Positions 1-7,582 of a DNA stretch of 18,368 nt are shown piece after piece. How positions within the stretch are numbered: the stretch's first letter is position 1; each line of letters opens with the position of its first letter. Made by a program: the position numbers and the translations under genes. Under the pieces are notes generated by a model. It saw nothing but the letters and a program-made list of their open reading frames with translations. It had not been told where the DNA came from and ran no database searches. The DNA lies in contig JBJTIF010000021.1 in NCBI GenBank assembly GCA_046094825.1, forward strand, positions 1-18,368. Reading direction: 5' to 3'. The stretch is from JBJTIF01 sp046094825 (GTDB lineage Bacteria > Actinomycetota > UBA4738 > HRBIN12).

Positions 1-556
1 CGCGGCGGCCCGCGACGTCGCGCTCGAGGCGCTCGCGAACGAACGGTCGTCGGTGCGCGACGTCGCGGGCCGCCGCGTCCGCGTCCGCCGCGCCGATCGA
101 ACCCTCGACGTCGCCCTCCGGCCGCACGAGCAGCCGCCGCCCCGCGCCGTCGCCCTCGAGGACCGTGACCATCGCGATCGGGCGTTCCTCGACGAGCGCC
201 GCCCGCAGCGCGTCGGCGACCTCGGCCGCGCGGTCGGCGGGCTCGACGAACACCTCGATCGCCCCGTTGCAGCCGAGGCCGAGGCCCCACACGTCGTCGT
301 CCTCGGCGGTGAGGTCCCAGGCGGCGATCCGGGGGACGCCCTCGCGCATCACGATCCGCGCGAGGTCGGCGACGTCCCCCTCGAGACAGCCGCCGCTGAT
401 GTTGCCGATCGGCGCGCCCTCCTCGGGGACGAGGAGCCGTGCTCCGGGGCGGCGGTACGTCGAGCCCTTCACGGCGACGATCGTCGCGAGCGACATCCGT
501 TCGCCCCGCGCGGCGAGCGACGCGATCGCGTCGAGGACGTCGGTGAGCTCGCTCAC
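1..556 (-). CDS. XdhC/CoxI-family molybdenum hydroxylase maturation protein (3' end outside window)
   Basis: Reading the minus strand from a GTG at 556 gives 185 uninterrupted codons to the left edge, so the C-terminus is missing. The visible part matches the N-terminal XdhC/CoxI domain: GSTYRRPGARLL (about residues 31-42), SGGCLEGDV (54-62) and GLGCNGAIEVFVEP (93-106). Family members help insert or sulfurate the molybdenum cofactor of xanthine dehydrogenase-type and CO dehydrogenase-type enzymes in the cytoplasm. Its position beside two cox gene sets supports a role in CODH maturation. A second XdhC-type gene ends the form I operon in this window; this one keeps the Cys-rich family motifs better (GGC and GLGC). 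No Shine-Dalgarno is visible before the GTG, but a TACACT box sits 6 nt upstream. Whether the usual C-terminal Rossmann domain follows cannot be seen. Confidence 0.88.
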   Translation of the reverse strand, partial: MSELTDVLDAIASLAARGERMSLATIVAVKGSTYRRPGARLLVPEEGAPIGNISGGCLEGDVADLARIVMREGVPRIAAWDLTAEDDDVWGLGLGCNGAIEVFVEPADRAAEVADALRAALVEERPIAMVTVLEGDGAGRRLLVRPEGDVEGSIGAADADAAARDVAHRRPFVRERLERDVAGRR

Positions 557-562
557 GGCCGG

Positions 563-568
563 AGTGTA
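563..568 (-). promoter_or_regulatory. -10 box for leaderless XdhC-family gene
   Basis: On the minus strand TACACT fits the actinobacterial TANNNT -10 pattern and ends 6 nt before the GTG start, so transcription would begin at or next to the start codon. No Shine-Dalgarno is present. No clear -35 hexamer is visible. Confidence 0.5.
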
Positions 569-598
569 GCCCCGGGGTCGGTCCGCACGTCCCGGCGC

Positions 599-604
599 TA
601 CGCT
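599..604 (+). promoter_or_regulatory. -10 box for leaderless pilin-like gene
   Basis: TACGCT ends 6 nt before the ATG at 611 and no Shine-Dalgarno lies between. This is the mirror image of the box serving the divergent XdhC-family gene. The two -10 boxes are only 30 bp apart, so both promoters share one short stretch and probably compete for polymerase. Confidence 0.5.
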
Positions 605-610
605 CTCCCC

Positions 611-1129
611 ATGCCCCCCGTCGGCTCCTCGCGGACCTCCGACGACGCGGCGACCGGCGACGCCTCCGGCCCGCTCCCCCGCGGCTCGAACCGCGTCTTC
701 TGGCGGTTCCTCGGCGTCATGGCGCTCGGAGGCGCCGTCCTCACGTTCCTCGTCTTCGTGAACCGGCCGATCCTCAAGGTGGGCGCCGCGCGCGTCGTGG
801 AGGAGGGGCTCGTCGACGCCGCGTCGGTGGCCCGTTCGGTCGCCGACGAGGCCGGCTCCCTCGCGGCCGCCGACCGCTACCGCCTGAACGGACTCGGCGG
901 CGACGTCCTCTACATCGACCCCGACCAGGCCTCGAACGACCCCGACATCGTGAGCGTCTACGCGATGGAGGATCGCTGGGTCGGCAGCGCCCGCGCGGAG
1001 ACCGGCGGCTGCTACTGGATCCGCGTGTTCGCCGACGGGACGGAGGAGCGCGGGACCGGGACGGACTGCTCCGCGGAGGAGGCCGCAGTCGCCGACGCCG
1101 ACGGGTGGCCGCAGGACCCGCGCCCCTAG
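611..1129 (+). CDS. Small single-pass membrane protein with pilin-like C-terminal domain
   Basis: The product is 172 aa. A polar N-terminus (1-29) is followed by one hydrophobic segment (about 30-50) and then an extracytoplasmic domain. The C-terminal part, with VSVYA, WVGSARAETGGCYWIR and GTGTDC, resembles the C-terminal region of actinobacterial type IV pilin-like proteins, where two cysteines (here C134 and C153) can form a disulfide. The canonical prepilin peptidase site (G-F-T-L-x-E) is absent, so this is more likely a fixed membrane protein than a pilin that is cut and assembled; that is inference. The ATG at 611 was chosen because a TANNNT box lies 6 nt upstream and because the in-frame extension further upstream is antisense to the XdhC-family gene. 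It sits between cox-related genes, but nothing in it ties it to CO oxidation. Its function is unknown. Confidence 0.75.
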   Translation: MPPVGSSRTSDDAATGDASGPLPRGSNRVFWRFLGVMALGGAVLTFLVFVNRPILKVGAARVVEEGLVDAASVARSVADEAGSLAAADRYRLNGLGGDVLYIDPDQASNDPDIVSVYAMEDRWVGSARAETGGCYWIRVFADGTEERGTGTDCSAEEAAVADADGWPQDPRP

Positions 1130-1145
1130 CGGTCGCACCCCGGAG

Positions 1146-1175
1146 TTGCGCCCGCGAAGCACCCGGGCGTATCGT
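1146..1175 (+). promoter_or_regulatory. Candidate promoter of form II coxSLM operon
   Basis: TTGCGC at 1146-1151 and TATCGT at 1170-1175 are separated by 18 bp. This would start transcription near 1182 and leave a leader of about 37 nt carrying a Shine-Dalgarno (AAGGGGGAG) before the GTG at 1219. A similar TTGCGC-N18 box lies before the form I operon. Assigned by pattern only. Confidence 0.4.
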
Positions 1176-1218
1176 CCGGCCCTTCCACCGCGGGGTGGCC
1201 CGGAACGAAGGGGGAGCC

Positions 1219-1686
1219 GTGACCCAGGTCGCGATCACCGTCAACGGGGTCCGTCGAGAGGCCGACGTCGAGCCACGGACGCTCCTCGTCTACTTCCTCC
1301 GCGAGACCCTCGGACTCACCGGCACGAACGTCGGCTGCGACACGTCGTCGTGCGGCGCCTGCACCGTCCACATCGACGGCGAGGCCGTGAAGTCGTGCAC
1401 CGTGCTCGCCGTGCAGGCGGACGGTCGCGCCGTCACCACGATCGAAGGGCTCGCGCCCGAAGGAGGGCTCCACCCGATGCAGGAGTCCTTCCACCGCAAC
1501 CACGGGCTCCAATGCGGCTACTGCACCCCCGGGATGATCATGGCCGCGACCTCGTACCTGCAGGAGAACCCGAAGCCGTCGGAGGAAGAAATCCGCCACG
1601 CGCTCGAGGGCAACCTCTGTCGCTGCACCGGCTACCAGAACATCGTGAAGGCGGTCCTCGACGCCGCCGGCGCGAAGGGGAAGTGA
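1219..1686 (+). CDS. coxS: CO dehydrogenase-type small subunit, form II set ([2Fe-2S] protein)
   Basis: This 155-aa protein is the iron-sulfur subunit of a molybdenum hydroxylase and passes electrons from the molybdenum site towards FAD in the medium subunit. An N-terminal ferredoxin-like domain binds one [2Fe-2S] cluster through C40, C45, C48 and C60. A C-terminal helical domain binds the second through C99 and C102 (CGYCTPG) and C134 and C136 (CRCTGY). All eight ligands are present and the length is normal for the family. The GTG at 1219 is preferred over upstream in-frame starts because a strong purine-rich Shine-Dalgarno ends 3 nt before it and homology begins directly after it. It is followed 7 bp later by coxL, giving the S-L-M order typical of form II sets. 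It is closely similar to the second coxS at 8526-8999, which suggests ancient duplication. Confidence 0.95.
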   Translation: MTQVAITVNGVRREADVEPRTLLVYFLRETLGLTGTNVGCDTSSCGACTVHIDGEAVKSCTVLAVQADGRAVTTIEGLAPEGGLHPMQESFHRNHGLQCGYCTPGMIMAATSYLQENPKPSEEEIRHALEGNLCRCTGYQNIVKAVLDAAGAKGK

Positions 1687-1693
1687 GGACCCG

Positions 1694-4066
1694 ATGACGA
1701 CGACCGAACGCTTCATCGGCAAGGCGGTCCCCCGGAAGGAGGACCCGGAGCTCATCACCGGGCAGGCCTCGTACGTCGACAACATGACGGCGGCCGGGAT
1801 GGTGTGGATGGCCCTCGTGCGCCCGCCGTACGTGCACGCGCGCATCGAGAAGATCGACACGAAGGCCGCGGCGGCGATGCCCGGCGTCCTCGCCGTCTAC
1901 ACGGCGAAGGACCTCGAGGGGGACTTCGCCGGCTCGCTCCCGATGGTCTGGCCGATCACCGACGACATCAAGATCCCGGTCCACTGGCCGCTCTCGAAGG
2001 ACAAGATCCGCTTCAACGGTGACGCGGTCGCCGTGGTCGTCGCCGAGACCCGCGCCCAGGCCCAGGACGCCGCCGAGGCGGTCACCGTCTCGGTGACGGA
2101 GCTCCCCGCGGTGCTCGACCTCGACGCCGCCGGGAAGGACGGCGCCCCGCTCGTCCACGACGATCTCGGGACGAACGCGGTCGTCCACTGGAACCACGGC
2201 GGCGCGGGAGACCAGTCGGTGTTCGAGACGGCCGAGGTGGTCGTCGAGGCGCGCTACGAGCAACCGCGCGTCATCCCGAACCCGCTCGAGCCGCGCAGCA
2301 GCCTGGTGCAGTCCGTGCCGGCGATGGGGGAGTTCACCGTCATCTCCGCGACGCAGATCCCGCACATCCTCAAGGTCTGCCTCTCGATGGTCACCGGGGT
2401 GCCCGAGCAGAAGCTCCGCGTGATCGCCCCGGATGTCGGCGGCGGGTTCGGCGGCAAGCTCAACGTGTACGCGGAGGAGGCGCTTGCGCTCGCGCTCTGC
2501 CGGAAGATCGGACGTCCGGTGAAGTGGACGGAGACGCGGAGCGAGAACTACGTCGCGATGATCCACGGTCGGGGCACGATCCACGACTGCACGCTCGCGG
2601 GGACGAAGGACGGGCAGATCCTCGGCGTGAAGTTCGTCGAGCTCGCGGACATGGGGGCGTACTTCCAGCTCCTCACACCCGGCATCCCGGAACTGGGCGC
2701 CTGGGTGTACATGGGGCCGTACGACCCGAAGACCTACTGGTACGAGTTCACCGGCGTGCTCACGAACCGCACGCCGACCGACGCGTACCGCGGTGCCGGC
2801 CGACCGGAGGCGACGTTCGTCCTCGAGCGGCTCGTCGACCTTTTCGCGCAGCGGATCGGGATGGATCCCGCGGAGGTCCGCCGGAAGAACCTCGTCCCGA
2901 AGTTCCTCGAGGCGCGACCGGCGATCAGCGGCCTGTCCGTGGACTCGGGGGACTACCACACCACGTTCCAGATGGCGCTCGACCTCGTGCGCTACGACGA
3001 GCGCCGCAAGGAGCAGGCGAAGCGTCGTGCGGCGGGCGACACGAAGCAGCTCGGGATCGGGATCTGCACGTACATCGAGATGTGCGGGCTCGCGCCGTCG
3101 GAGATCCTCGGCGCCCTGAAGTACGTCGCGGGCGGATGGGACGCGGCGACGATCGAGTGCCTGCCCACGGGCAAGGTCATCGTGAAGACCGGGACCTCGC
3201 CGCACGGTCAGGGGCACGAGACGTCGTGGGCCCAGGTGGTCGCCGACGGGCTCGGCGTCCACGTGGATGACGTCGAGGTCCTCCACGGCGACACCGCGGT
3301 GACGCCGCTCGGGATGGACACGTACGGCTCTCGATCGGCCTCGGTCGGCGGCGCCGCGCTCCACTTCGCGATGGAGAAGATCCGCGAGAAGGCGCGGAAG
3401 ATCGCCGCGCACGAGCTCGAGGTCGCTGAGGCGGACGTCGACTGGTCGGACGGGGCGTTCCGGGTGAAGGGTGCGCCGGACAAGGCGCGGACGATCCCGC
3501 AGCTCGCCTTCTCCGCCTGGACCGCGCACTCGCTCCCGAAGGGGACGGAGCCGCACCTGAACGGCACCGCGGTCTACGACCCGCCGAACTTCACGTGGCC
3601 CGGTGGCGCGCACATCTGCGTCGTCGAGGTCGACGTCGAGACCGGCCAGACCGAGATCCTCGACTACGTCGGGGTGGACGACTGCGGCACGATCATCAAT
3701 CCGATGATCGTCGAAGGGCAGGTCCACGGCGGCGTCGCCCAAGGGGTCGCGGAGGCGCTCTACGAGGAGGCCGTCTACGACGATCAGGGCAACCTCACGA
3801 CCTCGTCCCTCGTCCAGTACCTCGTGCCGAGCGCGAACGAGATCCCGCGGGTGAAGCTCGGCCACATCGAGACCCCGAGCACGACGAACCCGCTCGGGGT
3901 GAAGGGGATCGGCGAGGCCGGGACGATCGCGTCGCCGCCGGCCGTCGTGAACGCGGTGGAGGACGCCATCGCCCACCTCGGGGTCGAGACGATCCAGAAG
4001 CCAGCATCGCCCGAGCGCGTGTGGCGCGCGATCCGGGCCGCGAAGGCGAAGGGAGGCCAGAGGTGA
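1694..4066 (+). CDS. coxL: CO dehydrogenase-type large subunit, form II (AYRGAGR)
   Basis: This 790-aa catalytic subunit of the xanthine oxidase/CODH family binds the molybdopterin cytosine dinucleotide cofactor. Visible signatures are the cofactor-binding GGGFGGK (249-255), a GQGHETS stretch in the second half, and KGIGE near the C-terminus, where E741 matches the conserved catalytic glutamate. The active-site loop reads AYRGAGR (364-370), which defines form II enzymes; there is no cysteine to hold copper as in form I CoxL. Form II proteins have been linked to CO oxidation in some bacteria, but the activity is disputed and other substrates are possible. The ATG lies 7 bp after coxS, with a GAGGA element upstream. 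Its stop overlaps the coxM start in a GTGA junction, so the genes are translationally coupled. Assignment to the family is secure; the substrate is not. Confidence 0.95.
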   Translation: MTTTERFIGKAVPRKEDPELITGQASYVDNMTAAGMVWMALVRPPYVHARIEKIDTKAAAAMPGVLAVYTAKDLEGDFAGSLPMVWPITDDIKIPVHWPLSKDKIRFNGDAVAVVVAETRAQAQDAAEAVTVSVTELPAVLDLDAAGKDGAPLVHDDLGTNAVVHWNHGGAGDQSVFETAEVVVEARYEQPRVIPNPLEPRSSLVQSVPAMGEFTVISATQIPHILKVCLSMVTGVPEQKLRVIAPDVGGGFGGKLNVYAEEALALALCRKIGRPVKWTETRSENYVAMIHGRGTIHDCTLAGTKDGQILGVKFVELADMGAYFQLLTPGIPELGAWVYMGPYDPKTYWYEFTGVLTNRTPTDAYRGAGRPEATFVLERLVDLFAQRIGMDPAEVRRKNLVPKFLEARPAISGLSVDSGDYHTTFQMALDLVRYDERRKEQAKRRAAGDTKQLGIGICTYIEMCGLAPSEILGALKYVAGGWDAATIECLPTGKVIVKTGTSPHGQGHETSWAQVVADGLGVHVDDVEVLHGDTAVTPLGMDTYGSRSASVGGAALHFAMEKIREKARKIAAHELEVAEADVDWSDGAFRVKGAPDKARTIPQLAFSAWTAHSLPKGTEPHLNGTAVYDPPNFTWPGGAHICVVEVDVETGQTEILDYVGVDDCGTIINPMIVEGQVHGGVAQGVAEALYEEAVYDDQGNLTTSSLVQYLVPSANEIPRVKLGHIETPSTTNPLGVKGIGEAGTIASPPAVVNAVEDAIAHLGVETIQKPASPERVWRAIRAAKAKGGQR

Positions 4067-4896
4067 TCCCCGCGGCGTTCGACTACCGACGCGCTTCCTC
4101 CGTGGAGGAGGCCGTGAAGCTGCTCGGGAGCGATCCGGAGGCGAAGGTGATCGCGGGCGGCCACTCGCTGCTCCCGCTCATGCGCCTGCGGCTCGCCCGC
4201 CCATCCCTCCTCGTCGACATCGCCCGCATCGGCGGGCTGTCGTACGTGAAGAAGGACGGGAAGGAGTTCGCGATCGGCGCGCTCACCCGGCACCACGACC
4301 TCGCGAACGATCCGAAGCTCGCCGCCGACTGCCCGATCCTCGCCTACACGGCCGGCCAGATCGGCGATCCGGCGGTCCGGCACGTCGGCACGATCGGCGG
4401 TTCGGTCGCGCACGCGGACCCTGCCTCCGACCTCCCGACGGTGCTCCTCGCGCTCGACGCGACGTTCGTGGTCCGCGGGCCGAAGAAGGAGCGCCGGGTG
4501 GCGGCGGCAGATTTCTTCCGCGGTCTCTTCACCGCCGACCTCGCGCACGACGAACTCCTCGCGGAGATCCGCGTCCCGGCGACGGGTGCGCAGGGCTGGT
4601 CGTACCAGAAGTTCCGGCGTCGGGCCCAGGACTGGGCGGTCGTCGGCGTGGCGGTGCTCACGGGCAACGGCGACGGCCCCGCGGTCGCGCTCACGAACAT
4701 GGCCGACCGACCGATGCGTGCCGCGGGCGTCGAGGCGGCGCTCGCCGGCGGCGCGGACGCGGCGACGGCGAGCGCGCGTGCCGCGGAGGGCACCTCGCCG
4801 GCCTCCGACGCGTTCGCGAGCGCCGAGTACCGCTCGGAGGTCTCCTCGGTCATCGTGCGTCGAGCCCTCGAGGAGGCCGCCGGCCGACGTCGCTGA
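4063..4896 (+). CDS. coxM: CO dehydrogenase-type medium subunit, form II set (FAD-binding)
   Basis: This 277-aa flavoprotein subunit takes electrons from the [2Fe-2S] subunit and hands them to an acceptor, probably the quinone pool. The N-terminal FAD-binding domain contains the two family signatures that grip the FAD pyrophosphate: AGGHSLLP (31-38) and TIGGSVAHADP (110-120). The C-terminal CODH flavoprotein domain follows, ending near a SAEYR motif. The GTG start overlaps the coxL stop in a GTGA tetranucleotide, so no separate ribosome binding site is needed. Length is normal. A paralogue of similar length lies at 7644-8516; that one has AGGQSLIP in place of AGGHSLLP. It completes the S-L-M form II unit and is followed 24 bp later by coxD. 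Confidence 0.94.
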   Translation: MIPAAFDYRRASSVEEAVKLLGSDPEAKVIAGGHSLLPLMRLRLARPSLLVDIARIGGLSYVKKDGKEFAIGALTRHHDLANDPKLAADCPILAYTAGQIGDPAVRHVGTIGGSVAHADPASDLPTVLLALDATFVVRGPKKERRVAAADFFRGLFTADLAHDELLAEIRVPATGAQGWSYQKFRRRAQDWAVVGVAVLTGNGDGPAVALTNMADRPMRAAGVEAALAGGADAATASARAAEGTSPASDAFASAEYRSEVSSVIVRRALEEAAGRRR

Positions 4897-4907
4897 CGCG
4901 CCGCGGC

Positions 4908-4913
4908 TAGGCT
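4908..4913 (+). promoter_or_regulatory. -10 box for leaderless coxD
   Basis: TAGGCT ends 7 nt before the GTG start of coxD at 4921, in the 24-bp gap after coxM. No Shine-Dalgarno precedes the GTG. The maturation genes could therefore have their own promoter and be made independently of the form II subunits. No convincing -35 is visible. Confidence 0.42.
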
Positions 4914-4920
4914 TCCCGAC

Positions 4921-5796
4921 GTGGCGACGCTGCCGTTCACGTCGGTCGGGGAACTCGAGGAGGCGCTCCGTCGCGAGCGCTACCTCTCCGATCGCGGGCT
5001 CGCGACGGCGATCTTCCTCGCGCTGTCGCTCGACCGTCCGCTCCTGCTCGAGGGCGAGGCGGGCGTCGGGAAGACCGAGGTCGCGAAGGTCCTCTCCGCG
5101 CTCCTCGGCCGTCGGCTGATCCGGCTCCAGTGCTACGAGGGCATCGACGCGTCCCAGGCGCTCTACGAGTGGAACTACTCGCGGCAGCTCATCGCGGTGC
5201 GCGCCGCTGGCGACGCGGCGACGCAGGTCGAGGACCTCTTCGGTCCGGAGTTCCTCCTCGAGCGGCCGCTCCTCGACGCGATCCGCGGTGGCTCGCGCAC
5301 CGTGCTCCTCGTCGACGAGCTCGATCGCGCGGACGACGAGTTCGAGGCGTTCCTGCTGGAGATCCTGTCGGAGTTCGCTGTGACCGTCCCCGAGATCGGT
5401 CGCATCGCCGCGGAGGAGCCTCCCGCCGTCATCGTGACCTCGAACCGCACGCGCGAGCTCCACGACGCGCTGAAGCGCCGCTGCCTCTACCACTGGATCG
5501 ATCACCCGCCGCTCGATCGCGAGGTCGAGATCGTCGTCGCACGCGCGCCGGGCGTCGGGGAAGTGCTCGCGCGCGACGTGGCCGGAGCGGTCGCGCGGCT
5601 CCGCGAGCTCGACCTCGCGAAGCGACCCGGCGTGGCGGAGACGATCGACTGGGCGCGGTCCGTCGCGTTCCTCGGTCGCGACCGCCTCGACGCCGAGACG
5701 GCGGGCGAGACGCTCGGGACGGTCCTGAAGGACCACGACGACCTCGAGCTCGCGGCGGCGCGGCTCACGGAGGTCGTCGGCGATGGCGCCGCCTGA
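4921..5796 (+). CDS. coxD: MoxR-type AAA+ ATPase, CODH maturation protein CoxD
   Basis: This 291-aa cytoplasmic AAA+ ATPase has Walker A GEAGVGKT (45-52), Walker B VLLVDELD (128-135), a sensor 1 region VTSN (172-175) and an arginine pair in LKRRC (185-189). In Oligotropha (Afipia) carboxidovorans the homologue CoxD is needed to build the sulfur- and copper-containing active site of CO dehydrogenase. Here it sits between the form II subunit genes and coxE, which overlaps its 3' end by 14 bp; MoxR ATPases and VWA proteins commonly work as pairs. The GTG start is supported by a TANNNT box 7 nt upstream and by the alignment of the N-terminus with the family. Since the form I operon carries no coxD of its own in this window, the protein probably serves both enzymes; that is inference. 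Confidence 0.92.
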   Translation: MATLPFTSVGELEEALRRERYLSDRGLATAIFLALSLDRPLLLEGEAGVGKTEVAKVLSALLGRRLIRLQCYEGIDASQALYEWNYSRQLIAVRAAGDAATQVEDLFGPEFLLERPLLDAIRGGSRTVLLVDELDRADDEFEAFLLEILSEFAVTVPEIGRIAAEEPPAVIVTSNRTRELHDALKRRCLYHWIDHPPLDREVEIVVARAPGVGEVLARDVAGAVARLRELDLAKRPGVAETIDWARSVAFLGRDRLDAETAGETLGTVLKDHDDLELAAARLTEVVGDGAA

Positions 5797-6937
5797 GGCC
5801 CTCCGGCACCTGATCGGGTTCGCCCGGCAGCTCCGCATGCGCGGGCTCTCGGTCGGGACCGGCCGCGTCCTCACGTACTGCCGGGCGGCGACCGCGATCG
5901 ACCCCACCGACCGCGAACAGCTCTACTGGGCCGGCAGGGCGTGCCTCGTCGCCCGGCCGGACGACGTGCCGACCTACGACGCGGCCTTCGCGGCGTGGTT
6001 CGACGCGCACGACGATCTCCGCATCGAGCTCGGCCTGCCCGCGCCCGGCGACGGGGTCCGCGCTGCAACGCCCGAGCCGGAGCACGCGCCGACGATCGTC
6101 GAGCAGGACGTCGCATCGTCATGGAGCGGCGCGGACGAGGACGAGGAACCCGAGGGGGAGACGGCGCTCCGGATCGTCGCAACCGCGCACGAGGTGCTCC
6201 GTTCGAAGTCCTTCGAGACCCTCACCGACGAGGAACGCGAGCGTGTGGCGCGGCTGATCCGGCGCCTCGAGGACCGCGTCGGGACGCGGACCTCGAGGCG
6301 CCTCCGTCCGTCACCGAAGGGCGCGAGGTTCGATATGCGGACCACGCTCCGGCGCTCGCTCCGCACCGAGGGCGAGCCGTTCCGCCGGGCATGGCGCGCG
6401 CGCGGAACGCGCGCGCGCCCGCTCGTCCTGCTCCTCGACGTCTCCGGATCGATGACGCCGTACGCGCGCGCGCTCCTGCAGTTCGGGTTCGCGGCGATGG
6501 CGGCCGGTCGCCGCGTCGAGGTCTTCTGCTTCGGCACGCGGCTGACACGCGTCACGCGGTCGCTCGTGACGCGAGATCCGGACCGCGCGGTGCGCGAGAT
6601 CGGCGCCCTCGTCGAGGACTGGGAGGGCGGCACGCGGATCGGCGAGTCGCTCCGCGCCCTCCTCGAGGTCTGGAGCCAGCGCGCCGCGCTCCGGGGATCC
6701 GTCGTGGTCCTGTGTTCGGATGGACTCGAGCGCGGCGAGCCCGACGTCCTCCGCGCGCAGATGGCGAGACTCCGGCGTCTCGCGCACCGCGTCGTCTGGG
6801 TGAATCCTCTGAAGGGTGACCCGCGCTACGAACCGCTCGCCCGGGGGATGGTGGCGGCGCTGCCGTCGATCGACGTCTTCCTATCGGGCCACAACCTCGA
6901 GAGCCTCGAGGAACTGTCCCGGGCGATCGGCGCCTAG
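5783..6937 (+). CDS. coxE: VWA-domain protein CoxE, partner of CoxD
   Basis: The 384-aa product matches the CoxE family of von Willebrand factor A-like proteins. An N-terminal helical part (about 1-90) is followed by an acidic, low-complexity linker (about 97-127), a basic stretch near 165-210, and a C-terminal VWA domain. The metal-ion-dependent adhesion site is complete: DVSGS (219-223), the threonine in GGTRIG (282-287), and SDG (312-314). There is no signal peptide, so it acts in the cytoplasm. CoxE works with CoxD in maturing the CODH active site. The ATG lies inside the end of coxD (14-bp overlap), with a GGAGG 8 nt upstream, indicating coupled synthesis. Its stop codon shares the palindrome CTAG with the stop of the convergent coxG, a 4-bp overlap. 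Confidence 0.9.
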   Translation: MAPPEALRHLIGFARQLRMRGLSVGTGRVLTYCRAATAIDPTDREQLYWAGRACLVARPDDVPTYDAAFAAWFDAHDDLRIELGLPAPGDGVRAATPEPEHAPTIVEQDVASSWSGADEDEEPEGETALRIVATAHEVLRSKSFETLTDEERERVARLIRRLEDRVGTRTSRRLRPSPKGARFDMRTTLRRSLRTEGEPFRRAWRARGTRARPLVLLLDVSGSMTPYARALLQFGFAAMAAGRRVEVFCFGTRLTRVTRSLVTRDPDRAVREIGALVEDWEGGTRIGESLRALLEVWSQRAALRGSVVVLCSDGLERGEPDVLRAQMARLRRLAHRVVWVNPLKGDPRYEPLARGMVAALPSIDVFLSGHNLESLEELSRAIGA

Positions 6938-7485
6938 TCGTCCTTCTTCCGGAACACCCCGGCGATCGCACCGCCGACGGCCTTCACGCCGAGGCCGAGC
7001 GCGTTGATCGAGTTGCCGTCGCCGTCGGGGACCGCCTCGCCGCTCATCGTCGCCTGGAGTCGGTCCGCGAACTCCGCGGTGAGGCGCTTCGAGACGTCGG
7101 GGAGGAGCCCACGGGAGAGCTGCGCGACGGCGCCGGTCATCGTGATGTCGGCCTGCATCTTCACCGTCGTCGCCCCTCCGGCTCCCTGCTCGAGCCACGA
7201 GGTGATCGTCGCGCTCGCGGCCCCCTTGCCCTTCGCCTCCATGCCCTTCGCGACGAGTCGCACGCGGTGCGCGGAGTCGTCGCGCTCGACCATCTCGACC
7301 GTGCCCGCGAACGACAGGCCGACGGGCCCGAACTTGATCGAGACCCTGCCCTTCCAGTTCCGTTCGTCGACCGTCTCCGTCAACTCGGCCCCGGGCATGC
7401 ACGGCGCGACCCGCTCGACGTCGAGCAGGGTGCCCCAGACGTTCTCGATCGGCGCCTGGACGCTGAACTCGTTCTCGATGAGCAC
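6934..7485 (-). CDS. coxG: CoxG, SRPBCC-fold CODH membrane-coupling protein
   Basis: The 183-aa product belongs to the CoxG/SRPBCC family, shown by ENEFSVQAPIENVWGTLLD at the N-terminus and PGAELTE (31-37). CoxG proteins are described as recruiting CO dehydrogenase to the membrane and handling quinone so that electrons can enter the respiratory chain. After the SRPBCC domain (about 1-145) comes a short linker and a glycine/alanine-rich helix ending in basic residues (about 158-181, ending GVFRKK), which could be a peripheral membrane anchor. The GTG at 7485 is preceded by a strong GAGGAGG. The gene lies on the opposite strand to every other cox gene in the locus except the partial XdhC-family gene. 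It converges on coxE with a 4-bp stop overlap and diverges from the form I operon, so its expression may be set separately. Confidence 0.9.
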   Translation of the reverse strand: MLIENEFSVQAPIENVWGTLLDVERVAPCMPGAELTETVDERNWKGRVSIKFGPVGLSFAGTVEMVERDDSAHRVRLVAKGMEAKGKGAASATITSWLEQGAGGATTVKMQADITMTGAVAQLSRGLLPDVSKRLTAEFADRLQATMSGEAVPDGDGNSINALGLGVKAVGGAIAGVFRKKDD

Positions 7486-7524
7486 GGGGCCTCCTCGGAC
7501 GTGGACGGGCGTGACGACGGGGGG

Positions 7525-7554
7525 ACGCTACACCCGGAGGCACCGCGCCGCGAA
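7525..7554 (-). promoter_or_regulatory. Candidate promoter of coxG
   Basis: Read on the minus strand, TTCGCG (7554-7549) and TAGCGT (7530-7525) are spaced by 18 bp. Transcription would begin near 7518, leaving a leader of about 33 nt that carries the GAGGAGG ribosome binding site. Pattern only. Confidence 0.38.
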
Positions 7555-7562
7555 TCCCCCTC

Positions 7563-7580
7563 CGGGCCCCGGGGGGCCCG
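7563..7580. repeat. GC-only inverted repeat in the coxG-coxM divergent region
   Basis: CGGGCCCC and GGGGCCCG form perfect 8-bp arms around two central bases. The dyad lies between the candidate coxG and form I promoters and just upstream of the form I -35 box. It could be an operator or a hairpin; by chance such GC palindromes do occur in DNA this rich in G and C. Confidence 0.45.
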
Positions 7581-7582
7581 TC

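Noticed and set aside
53..610. Plus-strand upstream extension of the pilin-like gene from 53
   Set aside because: It is antisense to the XdhC-family gene and low complexity. The hydrophobic anchor and a leaderless promoter support a start at 611.
1185..1198. Short CCACC/GGTGG hairpin in the form II coxS leader
   Set aside because: Five-base stems with a four-base loop are expected often by chance in this GC-rich DNA, and it does not cover the ribosome binding site.
1694..4066. Form II coxL as a broken copy of form I coxL
   Set aside because: AYRGAGR is the normal conserved loop of form II proteins; the frame is intact, all cofactor motifs are present, and the S-L-M order is typical of that form.
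1538..5907. Long minus-strand open frames opposite coxS, coxL, coxM, coxD and coxE
   Set aside because: Same shadow effect of high third-position GC; the composition is Arg/Asp/Glu-rich and shows no motif.
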